From JAJEBT01 sp965214975 (GTDB lineage Bacteria; Pseudomonadota; Alphaproteobacteria; MPNO01; UBA830), in assembly GCA_965214975.1 (NCBI GenBank), contig OZ244055.1, positions 1,736,001-1,800,000 on the forward strand: a stretch of DNA of 64,000 nt, read 5' to 3'. This document shows, one piece after another, positions 1-7,677 of the stretch. A program made the translations under genes and the position numbers. Each line of letters starts with the position of its first letter. Positions within the stretch are counted from its first letter, which is position 1. Below the pieces are notes generated by a model. That model was not told where the DNA came from. It saw only the letters and a list, made by a program, of their open reading frames with translations, and did no database searches.

Positions 1-2
1 GC

Positions 3-356
3 GCCGATCTCCCGGCGCTCTCGGAGGTCACGCCGGTCATCGAGCGCACGGGCCTCATGTGCACCGACATCGAGCTCCTGCGCCTGCACTACGCGGAGAC
101 TCTCAGACGGTGGCACGACGCCTTCGCTGCGCGTCGCGACGAGGTCGCGAGAATTTACGACGAACGGTTCTGCCGGATGTGGGAAATCTACCTGGTCATC
201 TGCGAGATGGGGTTCCGCTACGAGAATCTCGTGGTCCTGCAGATGCAGTTCGCCAAGAGGCTCGAGACCGTGCCCATCACCCGCGACTACATGTTCGAGT
301 GGGAACGGGCGCAGGCCGAGCGCGAGCGATCGGCGGAGAAGGATCTCGCGGCCTGA
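3..356 (+). CDS. cfa: Cyclopropane-fatty-acyl-phospholipid synthase, C-terminal fragment
   Basis: This is the last 117 codons of a gene that enters the window from the left, so the start is not visible. Members of this family transfer a methylene group from S-adenosylmethionine to the double bond of unsaturated acyl chains in membrane phospholipids. The visible part carries the family's C-terminal helix: GLMCTDIELLRLHYAETL, then DERFCRMWEIYL and an RYENLVVLQMQFAKR segment, ending in VPITRDYMFEWE. The SAM-binding core lies outside the window. The gene is the only one on this strand before 3.4 kb and is followed by about 730 bases without a gene. Confidence in the family is high; whether it is a classical Cfa or a close paralogue cannot be judged from this end alone. 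Confidence 0.87.
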   Translation, partial: ADLPALSEVTPVIERTGLMCTDIELLRLHYAETLRRWHDAFAARRDEVARIYDERFCRMWEIYLVICEMGFRYENLVVLQMQFAKRLETVPITRDYMFEWERAQAERERSAEKDLAA

Positions 357-1091
357 GCGACGGTCGCGGCCGGCCACGAAGAGCCGGACGTCCGGCGCGC
401 CTTCCCGCGAACGCCCCGCCGCCTCCCGCCCTTTCGGCCCCCACGGCGCCGGTTTCCCCGCCGGAGGGTCCGGCCCGGAGCCTCTCGCGGCGCCACTGTT
501 CACCCGACGAGGCGGGCGGGCCGCACGGCGGGCCGCGGAGGCCGGATTTCACCGGCTTCATGGGGAAACGACCGGGTGATCTTGCAAGGCGGTGCCGGAG
601 AAAACCGCACGAGGAACCCGATCGCCCGCAACCTCCGCACGCGGCAGGGCCGGACCCGAGACCGGGACACCGCACCCCCTTGCGGCCAGCGAAACCGTCG
701 CCGTCCCGACCGCGAAGCCCGGATGCGCGCCGCGAAGCGCGGCAACGGTCCCGCCGCGCGGGCGGGCGCCGTCGATCAGGGGAAGGAGACCGGCGTTGGA
801 ACCTGCCGCGGAGAGCGGCGGCGGCGGTCCCGGGAACCGGCGCCGCCGCCCCGTCTCCGGGCGGGCGGGGGTCCGGACGCGGCGCAAGCGCCGGAAACAC
901 CGACGATGCCGCGGCCGGTGCCGGGAGTCCGGAACGGCGCCGCGGACTGGCCGAAGGCCCCCGAGGACAGCTGCCGCAGCCGGTCGTCAGGCTTCAGCGC
1001 GGTCCCGCCCTCGCCGAAGCGGGAAGCCTCGGGGCCCCACGTCGCGGCCGCCGGCACGAACAGGTTCGCCCCGGACGGCCGCGTTCCGGTC
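357..1091. other. Gene-free GC-rich stretch
   Basis: No supportable gene was found on either strand. All open frames here are the shadow frames expected in DNA of this GC content, and none has a ribosome-binding site with a recognisable protein. The stretch is rich in CCGG-type words. It contains the region downstream of the minus-strand leader-peptide gene that ends at 1092. The minus strand in a shifted frame around 950-1000 reads ALKPDDRLRQLSSGA, which weakly resembles the end of an NHLP leader and is discussed as a finding. Confidence 0.5.
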
Positions 1092-1346
1092 TCACCGCAT
1101 CGGGGCGGGGAGAACGATGTGCAGAAGGTGCTCGGTGTTGAACAGCAGCTTGACCTTCGCATCCCCCGGAATGTCGAACCCCTCGCGCTTGAGCACCTCG
1201 GTGGGGCTGGCGTCCATCTCCGCCTTGAAGTCGGGGTCGCCGTAGTACTTCGCCACCACGTCGGCGTAGATCTGCTGGTTGCGCGCAACCTGCTCCGGGG
1301 TCAGGTTCTCCATCAACGCGTCAAGATCGGAATTCGTCTCGGCCAT
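1092..1346 (-). CDS. NHLP-type leader peptide without a core (84 aa)
   Basis: A small protein of 84 residues that resembles the nitrile-hydratase-alpha-related leader (NHLP, TIGR03793 type) of RiPP precursors. The visible pattern is a short N-terminal helix (LTPEQVARNQQIYADVVAKY), then DPDFKAEMDASPTEVLKREGFDIP, then the beta-strand-like end KVKLLFNTEHLLHIVLP, all characteristic of the leader fold. Unlike a normal precursor it stops at VLPAPMR, just before the usual acidic stretch and Gly-Gly cleavage site, so no core peptide is encoded. The start at 1346 is supported by AGGAG nine bases upstream. It lies on the same strand as the second precursor (2139-2537), with about 790 bases between them. 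It may be a decoy or partner leader, a truncated precursor, or a stand-alone nitrile-hydratase-like helper. The function is unknown. Confidence 0.78.
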   Translation of the reverse strand: MAETNSDLDALMENLTPEQVARNQQIYADVVAKYYGDPDFKAEMDASPTEVLKREGFDIPGDAKVKLLFNTEHLLHIVLPAPMR

Positions 1347-1499
1347 CTTCTCGTTCTCCTGTTCCTGGTTGTGAACCGGCAAGTCCCAGCTCGCGCTGCC
1401 GACCGTGCCGTGGGTGGTACTTACGCTACTGACGCATCCGGCGGAGCCGACGCTGCCGGCCGGCTGGCCGCCTGCCGTCGCGACCGGCAACTCGTCCGA
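1347..1499 (-). other. In-frame upstream segment resembling a GG site plus core
   Basis: Directly upstream of the small leader gene and in the same frame, with no stop in between, the minus strand reads SDELPVATAGG followed by a Ser/Thr/Val/Gly-rich stretch with one Cys (CVSSVSTTHGTVGSASW). This looks like the end of an NHLP leader (acidic stretch, then Gly-Gly) followed by a Cys/Ser/Thr core. However, no leader body is visible further upstream in this frame, and the last 20 bases are clearly the ribosome-binding site of the gene starting at 1346. It could be a relic of a third precursor or simply an untranslated leader that happens to be open. Confidence is low. Confidence 0.22.
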
Positions 1500-1699
1500 A
1501 GGGAGAGCGGCCCCCGGCGCCAAGACAGGGATTATCCCGATTTCGGCATTCCGATCAAGCCGCCTGTTCCCGCGGCTCGGCGAGGAACCCGGGTCGCTTC
1601 GGGCGAGGTGCCGGCGCCTCGCGGCAGTTGCGGAGTTCGCGCGTGCCGGGAGCTTTCCCCTCGCTCCGATGGCCTGCCGGCCGTCCGCGGCGCATCGGC

Positions 1700-1825
1700 G
1701 ACAACGGTGCGGTCCGCAAGACGCATGAAGAGAAGCCGCGGAACGCGACGCGCTGGAGCACGCGCCCGCTGGCCCGGGAAGCGGGCTGTGCGCCGTCGAC
1801 GGTCCATCGCGTCCGGCAGACCTCC
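1700..1825 (+). pseudogene. IS630-family transposase relic
   Basis: About 40 codons on the plus strand read EEKPRNATRWSTRPLAREAG followed by CAPSTVHRVRQ. This matches the conserved helix-turn-helix segment of IS630-type transposases, in which a phrase like TPPDATHWSTRSMA precedes a G-x-S-x-x-TVxRIWR helix. The frame before and after shows no further similarity, and there is no DDE catalytic domain, so this is a small remnant and not a working element. It sits between the two leader-peptide genes, suggesting past insertion and decay in this interval. Terminal inverted repeats were not found by eye. Confidence 0.5.
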
Positions 1826-2138
1826 ATCGCCGCGCCGAGCGCCGACCCGGGAGGACACTGCCGCGCAAGCCCGACGAGCCGCCGGAAACCCGCGACGCCC
1901 GGCGCGGGCGGAAAACGGCGGGCACGGCATCCGCCGACAGCGCCCAGGGCGGCGAAAAGCCGGCGACGGCACCGGCAGCGACAGGCTGCCCGGTCGCGGT
2001 CGCCGGAAAACTCGAGGGCGGAAGAACCCCTGCGGGATCCTTCCGCCCGGAAGCGTCGCAAGCGCCTCAAGGGGCACGGATTCGGCCGGTCGGGCCTCCC
2101 GTTGTCCCGAGACTGGATTCCCGCGCGAAAACCGCGGG
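1826..2138. other. Gene-free stretch next to the second precursor gene
   Basis: No supportable gene is seen between the transposase relic and the end of the precursor gene at 2139. The composition is the same CCGG-rich type as the other gene-free stretches in this window. No obvious hairpin followed by a T run was seen. Confidence 0.45.
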
Positions 2139-2537
2139 TCAGGTCGTGCCCGAGCCTCCAGCATTGCCGCCCTGGGGGCCGCCGTAGCCCAAGCAGTAGC
2201 CCATCTGCATCATCCACTGCTGGGTGTGGTAGTAGTTGCCGCCCGAGCAGCCGCCCGCCACCATCGACAGCGCCTCGTCCGCCAGGTTGGCGTTCGGGTC
2301 GGGCGGCATAACCATGTGAAAGGTGTTGTCCGTGTTGGCCACGACCCGGGCCTCGAGGCCGGGCGGCAGGTCGATCTCGAGCTCCGACAGCGCTTCCGTC
2401 ACGTCGCCTCCGTCGATCCGCGACCGGAAATCCGGATCGCTTCGATACCGCTCGCCCAGTTTCGAGTAGGTGGCGGCATGGCCACGCGCTTCTTCAAGAT
2501 CCTGTTCCGTGACAGGGGTGATCTCCGAAGTGTCCAT
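2139..2537 (-). CDS. NHLP-type RiPP precursor peptide (132 aa)
   Basis: A ribosomal peptide precursor with a nitrile-hydratase-related leader. Residues 1-96 form the leader: a helical part with the YRSDPDFRSRI motif, then EIDLPPGLEARVVANTDNTFHMVMPP, the hallmark end of the NHLP leader, then NLADEALSMVAGG. The Gly95-Gly96 pair is a double-glycine cleavage site for a C39 peptidase. The predicted core is residues 97-132, starting CSGGNYYHTQQWM. It is rich in Gly, Tyr, Gln and Met, has Cys at 97 and 115, and ends in a Gly/Ser/Thr tail. The start is supported by AAGGAG eight bases upstream and by a good promoter further upstream. The C39-containing NHLM exporter at 29.3 kb is the likely processing and export partner. 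No dedicated modifying enzyme is adjacent, so whether the core is modified is unknown. Confidence 0.88.
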   Translation of the reverse strand: MDTSEITPVTEQDLEEARGHAATYSKLGERYRSDPDFRSRIDGGDVTEALSELEIDLPPGLEARVVANTDNTFHMVMPPDPNANLADEALSMVAGGCSGGNYYHTQQWMMQMGYCLGYGGPQGGNAGGSGTT

Positions 2538-2638
2538 GGTCGTTTCTCCTTCTGTCCCCCATGCGGGAGCGTGCCCCCCCCCTCGGGGCCGAACGGACGC
2601 GAACGGGGCCTGACCGTGTCGATGTTCGCGACCACTGG

Positions 2639-2667
2639 ACAGTAACCGCCGGCGGACGCCGTGTCAA
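2639..2667 (-). promoter_or_regulatory. Promoter of the NHLP precursor gene
   Basis: Read on the minus strand, a consensus -35 box TTGACA (2667-2662) is followed by a 17-base spacer and TACTGT (2644-2639) as the -10 box. This would give transcription about 95 bases upstream of the precursor start codon at 2537. It is among the best sigma-70-type promoters seen in the window. Confidence 0.55.
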
Positions 2668-3483
2668 GCCCTAAAGGTGAACGTTTTCGGCGCCCGGTCC
2701 ACCGGGTCCGGCCCGGACCCTCGGCGTCCGAAGCGCGACCGCATCAACCGCATCAAGCGATCGCGGGGAGACGACACCGGACGAAGCGGGGCGCGGTCCC
2801 GAAACCGCCGGAAATTCCTCGCGGCGCCGCCGCGCCGGCGAAGGTTCCGGCCCGCCGGCGGCACCGGCGAGCGCCGGAGCCGCGAAAGGAACCCCCGAGA
2901 CGAAAGGGATGCCGGCCCGGTGCGGACGCGTCCGTCCGCGGGCGATCCGACGGAAGGCCGCGTGAATCCCCGCGCCCGGAACCGGCGCAGCCGCCGCGCG
3001 GGTGCCGGCACAGGGAGCGGCCGGAGGCGGCGCCTGGCGCGGAAAAGGCGCGGGGGCGAAGGACTCGGGGGACCGGGCCCGCCCTGGCCGGATCCCGACG
3101 GCTTTCCACCGGACCCGGACACGGCTCGCGGCGCGGATCCGGCCCTTCCGGAACACGCCGCTTGCGGGAACGGAACCGGACCGCCCGCCTCCCGACGGGC
3201 CGCTTGGCGCGGAACCCGGTCGGCGGCGCCCTTCTCCGCCGGCGTCTCCGGAGGCCGCCCGGCACGGCTCGGATTCCCGGAACGGCGGGGACCGGGCGCC
3301 GCGGAGCTCCCCGGCCGGCCGCGAGGCTGCCCGCAACCCGTGGGTGGCGTGTGGAAAACCCGCCGCACCCCCGAATTTCCGTGTGTGACCCGCGGTTTTG
3401 GCGGGTTCGGCTCTCCCGCCGGAACCGCCCCGCTGATATATACAGTGCCGGGCGCGGGCTCCCGGACGGGGAACCCCCAGAAC
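2668..3483. other. Gene-free stretch between the precursor promoter and dnaB
   Basis: About 800 bases without a supportable gene on either strand. The rpsR-rplI pair often found near dnaB is not here. The only AT-rich patch is GATATATACAGT around 3436-3447, 40 bases before the dnaB start, which may be the -10 region of the dnaB promoter; no convincing -35 partner was found. Confidence 0.45.
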
Positions 3484-5010
3484 ATGGAGTCCGACGTGGA
3501 CGCGACGACGAACGAGCCGGAATCCTTCCGCCAGCCGCCCGGCAACGTCGAGGCGGAGATGGGCCTGCTCGGCGCCATCCTCGGCAACAACCACGTCCAC
3601 GCGCGCGTGTCGGACTTCCTCGAGCCCCGGCACTTTTCCGATCCGATCCACCGGAAGGTCTACGAGTTCTGCGAGAAGCTCATCGAGAGCCAGCAGCCGG
3701 CCAGCCCGACGACGCTCAAGCACTTTCTCGACGGCCCGGAATTCCAGCAGGTGGGCGGCCACCGCTATCTGGCGGAGCTGGCCAGGGCGAGTTTCACGAT
3801 CGTCAACGCCGAGCACTACGGGCGGCTGATCTACGACCACTATCTGCGCCGCGAGCTCATCGAGATCGGCACCGACGTCGTCAACCGCGCCTACTCGCGC
3901 GATCCGGACGACGCCGCGCTCGGCCAGATCGAGACCGCCGAGCAGCACCTGTTCAACCTGGCCACCACCGGCAGCGCCGACGGCGGGTTCCAGAGCTTTT
4001 CCGAATCGATCGAGGGCGCGGTCGAGATGGCGGCCAACGCCTTCAACCGGGAGAGCGCCTACGCCGGCGTCGCCACCGGATTCAAGCATCTCGACCTGCG
4101 GCTCGGCGGCATGCACAAGTCCGACCTCGTCGTTCTCGCCGGCCGCCCCGGCATGGGCAAGACGGCGCTGGCGACCAACATCGCGTTCAACGTCGCGAGC
4201 AACCCGGGCAGGTTCGTCGACGACGACGGCGCCGAGAAGCCGGTCGACAGTCCGGTGGTGGGCTTCTTCTCGCTCGAGATGTCGTCCCAGCAGCTGGCGA
4301 CCAGGGTGCTCGCCGAGAACGCTGAGATCGCCTCCGACAGCATCCGCCGCGGCGAACTGAACCAGAACCAGTTCGACAGGCTCGTCCAGGCGAGCCAGAG
4401 ACTGCAGACGATGCCGCTCTACATCGACGACACGCCCGCGCTCACGATCGCGGCGCTGCGCACGCGCGCGCGGCGGCTCAAGCGCCGGACCGACGGCCTC
4501 GGGCTGATCGTCGTGGACTATCTCCAGCTGCTCCAGCCGAGCCGGTTCGCCCGCGAGGCCAGCCGGGTCCAGGAGATCTCCGAGATCACCCGCGGCCTGA
4601 AAACGCTCGCCAAGGAACTCGATGTTCCGGTGCTGGCCCTTTCGCAGCTGAGCCGGGCGGTCGAGCAGCGCGACGACAAGCGGCCGCAGCTCGCCGATCT
4701 CCGGGAATCGGGAACGATCGAGCAGGACGCCGACGTCGTGATGTTCATCTACCGCGAGGAATACTACCTCCAGAACAAGAGGCCGGAACGGTCCGACCTG
4801 CCCCCGGAAAGGCTCCAGCAGCGCCAGCAGCAGTGGGACAACGCCATGGAGGCGGCCCGCGGCAAGGCCGACGTCATCATCGCGAAGTCGCGTCACGGGC
4901 CGACCGACACGGTCTCGCTCAGATTCTACGCCGAGGCCACCAAATTCGACGATCTCGAGGACGCGGACGGCCATCCGGAGGGTCCGCCGCCGGACGTGAG
5001 CCAGCTCTGA
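3484..5010 (+). CDS. dnaB: Replicative DNA helicase DnaB
   Basis: The hexameric ring helicase that unwinds DNA at the replication fork in the 5' to 3' direction and recruits primase. The product has 508 residues, a normal length. The N-terminal primase-interaction domain begins PPGNVEAEMGLLGAIL and is followed by a linker and the RecA-like motor domain. Walker A is GRPGMGKT (from residue 220), Walker B is LIVVDYLQLL (from about 341), and the ALSQLSRAVEQRDDKRPQLADLRESG segment with the following EQDADVVMFIYREEYY is typical of DnaB. The ATG at 3484 was chosen because the conserved N-terminus begins just after it; the frame is open further upstream only because of GC content. alr follows after five bases, so the two are probably co-transcribed. 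Confidence 0.95.
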   Translation: MESDVDATTNEPESFRQPPGNVEAEMGLLGAILGNNHVHARVSDFLEPRHFSDPIHRKVYEFCEKLIESQQPASPTTLKHFLDGPEFQQVGGHRYLAELARASFTIVNAEHYGRLIYDHYLRRELIEIGTDVVNRAYSRDPDDAALGQIETAEQHLFNLATTGSADGGFQSFSESIEGAVEMAANAFNRESAYAGVATGFKHLDLRLGGMHKSDLVVLAGRPGMGKTALATNIAFNVASNPGRFVDDDGAEKPVDSPVVGFFSLEMSSQQLATRVLAENAEIASDSIRRGELNQNQFDRLVQASQRLQTMPLYIDDTPALTIAALRTRARRLKRRTDGLGLIVVDYLQLLQPSRFAREASRVQEISEITRGLKTLAKELDVPVLALSQLSRAVEQRDDKRPQLADLRESGTIEQDADVVMFIYREEYYLQNKRPERSDLPPERLQQRQQQWDNAMEAARGKADVIIAKSRHGPTDTVSLRFYAEATKFDDLEDADGHPEGPPPDVSQL

Positions 5011-5015
5011 ACGCG

Positions 5016-6125
5016 ATGCGCGGCGCCGTCGCCACCCTGACGATCGATCTCGACGCCGTTGCCGCGAACTGGACGCTTCTGCGGGATCTCTCCAGCCCGG
5101 CGGAATGCGCCGCGGTGGTCAAGGCCGACGGCTACGGCCTCGGGATCCGGGAGATCGGCCGCGCCGTCAGGGCCGCGGGGTGCCGCCGGTTCTTCGTGGC
5201 GCGGCTCGAGGAGGGCCTCGCGCTGCGCGAGGCTCTGGACCGCGGGTGCAGCATCTACGTCCTCGACGGGCCGGGCCGGGCCGTCGACGCGCCGGTCCTC
5301 GAGGCCGCGGGCCTCGTCCCGGTCCTGAACTCCCCCGGCGACGTCGCCGCCTGGCGCCCGGAAGGCGGCGCGGCGCGGCGGGCCGTCCTGGGCATCGACA
5401 CCGGAATGAACCGGCTCGGGCTGTCGCCCGCGGACGCCCGCGCGCTGGCGCGCCGGCCCGGCGCCTTCGGGGGCACGAGAATCGAGTTCGTGATGAGCCA
5501 TCTCGCCTGCGCCGAGGATCGCGACCACCCCGGGAACGGGCGGCAGCGGGAGCTGTTCGAGGAGCTGCGCGCGCCGCTCGCGCGGATCCCCGCGTCGCTC
5601 GCCAACTCCGCCGGCATCTTTCTCGGACCCGACTACCACTACGCGCTGACGCGGCCGGGCGCGGCGATCTACGGCGTCTCGGCCGCGACCGGGGCGCCCC
5701 GACCGATGCGCCCGGTGGTCCATCTCGAGGCGCCGATCCTGCAGACGCGGACCGTTGACCGCGATTCGACGGTCGGATACGGTGCGCTCCGCCCGGTCGC
5801 GCGGGGCACGCGGCTCGCCACGGTCGCGGTCGGCTACGCCGACGGGTTTCTCAGAGGGCTCGGCAACCGCGGACACGGCTACGTGGGCGCCGCCAGGGTG
5901 CCGCTTGTCGGGCGCGTATCGATGGACCTCGCCACCTTCGACGTTTCGGCGCTGCCGGACGATGCCGTCCGACCGGGACGCCACGTGGAGCTGATCGGCA
6001 ACCGCCACACCGTGGACGACCTCGCCGACGAGGCCGGAACCATCGGCTACGAGATCCTGACCGCGCTCGGCCGCCGCTTCCGCCGGCGCTACACGGGCCT
6101 GTCCGGGAACGGCTCCGCGACATGA
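5016..6125 (+). CDS. alr: Alanine racemase
   Basis: A PLP-dependent enzyme that converts L-alanine to D-alanine for peptidoglycan synthesis. The product has 369 residues. The PLP lysine is Lys36 in AVVKADGYG, the second catalytic base is Tyr255 in STVGYGALRP, and the conserved VGYADGF and GRVSMDLATFDV blocks are present. It starts five bases after dnaB and its stop overlaps the next start in ATGA, indicating an operon dnaB-alr-mlaE-mlaF, an arrangement typical of Rhodospirillales-like alphaproteobacteria. The N-terminus starts directly with the substrate-domain strand (LTIDLDAVAANW), so there is no secretion signal and the enzyme is cytoplasmic. Confidence 0.95.
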   Translation: MRGAVATLTIDLDAVAANWTLLRDLSSPAECAAVVKADGYGLGIREIGRAVRAAGCRRFFVARLEEGLALREALDRGCSIYVLDGPGRAVDAPVLEAAGLVPVLNSPGDVAAWRPEGGAARRAVLGIDTGMNRLGLSPADARALARRPGAFGGTRIEFVMSHLACAEDRDHPGNGRQRELFEELRAPLARIPASLANSAGIFLGPDYHYALTRPGAAIYGVSAATGAPRPMRPVVHLEAPILQTRTVDRDSTVGYGALRPVARGTRLATVAVGYADGFLRGLGNRGHGYVGAARVPLVGRVSMDLATFDVSALPDDAVRPGRHVELIGNRHTVDDLADEAGTIGYEILTALGRRFRRRYTGLSGNGSAT

Positions 6126-6895
6126 ACGCGCTCACCGCGATCGGCCGCGTTTTCCTCGGCTTCCTCGCCGCCACCGGCCGCCTCGCCATCTTCGCGGCCG
6201 TCAGCCTCGGCCACGTGTTCCGCCCGCCCTTCTATCCGCGCCTGCTGCTGCGCCAGATCGTCGAGATCGGCTACTACTCGCTGCCCGTGGTCGGGCTGAC
6301 CGCGCTGTTCACCGGCATGGTGCTCGCGCTCCAGAGCTACACCGGCTTCGCCCGCTTCAACGCCGAGAGCGCGGTGGCCACGGTCGTCGTCCTGTCGATC
6401 ACGCGGGAGCTTGCCCCGGTGCTGGCCGGGCTGATGGTGGCCGGGCGCATCGGCGCCGCGATGGCCGCGGAGATCGGCACCATGCGGGTCACCGAGCAGA
6501 TCGACGCGCTGTCGACGCTCGCCACCAACCCCTACAAGTACCTGATCGCGCCGCGGCTGGTGGCGAGCACGCTCATGCTGCCGTGCTGCGTCGCGGCGGC
6601 GGATGTCGTCGGGGTGTTCGGCGGCTACCTGATCTCGGTGCACAAGCTCGATTTCAACGGCAGCGTCTACATCGGGAACACCTGGCGGTTTCTCGAGACG
6701 CTCGACGTCGTGTCCGGTCTCGTCAAGGCCGCGGTGTTCGGTTTCCTGATCGCGCTGATGGGCTGCTACCACGGCTACCACTCGCGCGGCGGCGCCCAGG
6801 GCGTCGGCGCCGCGACCACCAATGCCGTGGTCTCGGCCTCGGTGCTGATTCTCGCCGCCAACTACCTGATCACCGAAGCCTTCTTCGCGCAATGA
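6122..6895 (+). CDS. mlaE: MlaE-family ABC transporter permease
   Basis: The membrane subunit of a Mla-type lipid transporter, which moves phospholipids between inner and outer membranes to keep outer-membrane asymmetry. The product has 257 residues with about five hydrophobic segments. The family landmarks are present: GLTALFTGMVLALQSY, the coupling region ELAPVLAGLMVAGRIGAAMAAEIGTMRVTEQIDAL, and the C-terminal YHSRGGAQGVGAATTNAVV. It overlaps alr upstream and the ATPase gene downstream by four bases each. The periplasmic MlaD-type substrate-binding partner is not in this window, so the rest of the system must be encoded elsewhere. Confidence 0.92.
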   Translation: MNALTAIGRVFLGFLAATGRLAIFAAVSLGHVFRPPFYPRLLLRQIVEIGYYSLPVVGLTALFTGMVLALQSYTGFARFNAESAVATVVVLSITRELAPVLAGLMVAGRIGAAMAAEIGTMRVTEQIDALSTLATNPYKYLIAPRLVASTLMLPCCVAAADVVGVFGGYLISVHKLDFNGSVYIGNTWRFLETLDVVSGLVKAAVFGFLIALMGCYHGYHSRGGAQGVGAATTNAVVSASVLILAANYLITEAFFAQ

Positions 6896-7677
6896 CCTCC
6901 GGAGCCGTCAGGATCGCCGTTCGCGGCCTCGAGAAGTCCTTCGGAACGAAAGCCGTTCTGCGCGGCCTCGATCTCGACGTCCGCGAAGGCGAGAGCCTCG
7001 TCGTGATCGGCGCGTCCGGAAGCGGCAAGTCGGTCCTGATCAAGAGCATCGTCGGCATCCTCGCTCCCGACGCCGGCTCGATCCTCTACGACGGCGCCGA
7101 GACCGCCGGACTCGCGGGCGCCGGCCGCGACCGGGTCAACCGCGGCATCGGCATGCTGTTCCAGGGCGCCGCGCTGTTCGATTCCCTCACGCTCTGGCAG
7201 AACGTCGCGTTCGGGCCGCTGGCGACCCGCTCCGTGCGCAGATCCGAGGCGCGGAGCGTCTCGATCGGGCTCCTGCGCGAGGTCGGGGTCGGGCCGGAAC
7301 TCGCCGACCGGTATCCCGCCGACGTCTCCGCGGGCACGCAGAAACGGGTGGGCCTCGCGCGCGCCGTCGCCACCCGGCCCGAGACGCTGTTCTTCGACGA
7401 GCCGACCACCGGCATCGACCCCATCATGGGCGCCGTCATCGACCGCCTCATCGTCAGATGCGTGCGCGAGCTCGGCGCCACGGCGCTCACCATCACCCAC
7501 GACATGGACAGCGCCCGGCGGGTCGGCGACCGCATCGCGATGATCCACGACGGCCGGGTGGTCTGGATCGGCGGCGTCGACGGGATCGGGCGCAGCGGCA
7601 ACGCGATCGTGGACGGCTTCGTGCGCGGCGACGCCGCCCCGCCGCCCGCCCCCGCGGAAGGCCGCGACCCGTCTTGA
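6892..7677 (+). CDS. mlaF: MlaF-like ABC transporter ATPase
   Basis: The cytoplasmic ATPase that powers the adjacent MlaE permease. The product has 261 residues. Walker A is GASGSGKS (residues 41-48), Walker B and the D-loop are in TLFFDEPTTGIDPIM, and the switch histidine is in TITHDMDSA. The signature motif is unusual: it reads VSAGTQKRVGLARA (from residue 145) where the family usually has LSGGM-K/R-R, so the first glycine of the motif is alanine. This is most likely tolerated in the Mla subfamily but is worth noting. The start overlaps the mlaE stop (ATGA). A probable promoter for the next genes begins at its stop codon. Confidence 0.9.
   Translation: MTSGAVRIAVRGLEKSFGTKAVLRGLDLDVREGESLVVIGASGSGKSVLIKSIVGILAPDAGSILYDGAETAGLAGAGRDRVNRGIGMLFQGAALFDSLTLWQNVAFGPLATRSVRRSEARSVSIGLLREVGVGPELADRYPADVSAGTQKRVGLARAVATRPETLFFDEPTTGIDPIMGAVIDRLIVRCVRELGATALTITHDMDSARRVGDRIAMIHDGRVVWIGGVDGIGRSGNAIVDGFVRGDAAPPPAPAEGRDPS

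Noticed and set aside
277..900. Long open frames on both strands between cfa and the first leader gene
   Set aside because: They are Arg/Pro/Ala/Gly-rich, have no recognisable family or good ribosome-binding site, and such frames are expected by chance at this GC content.
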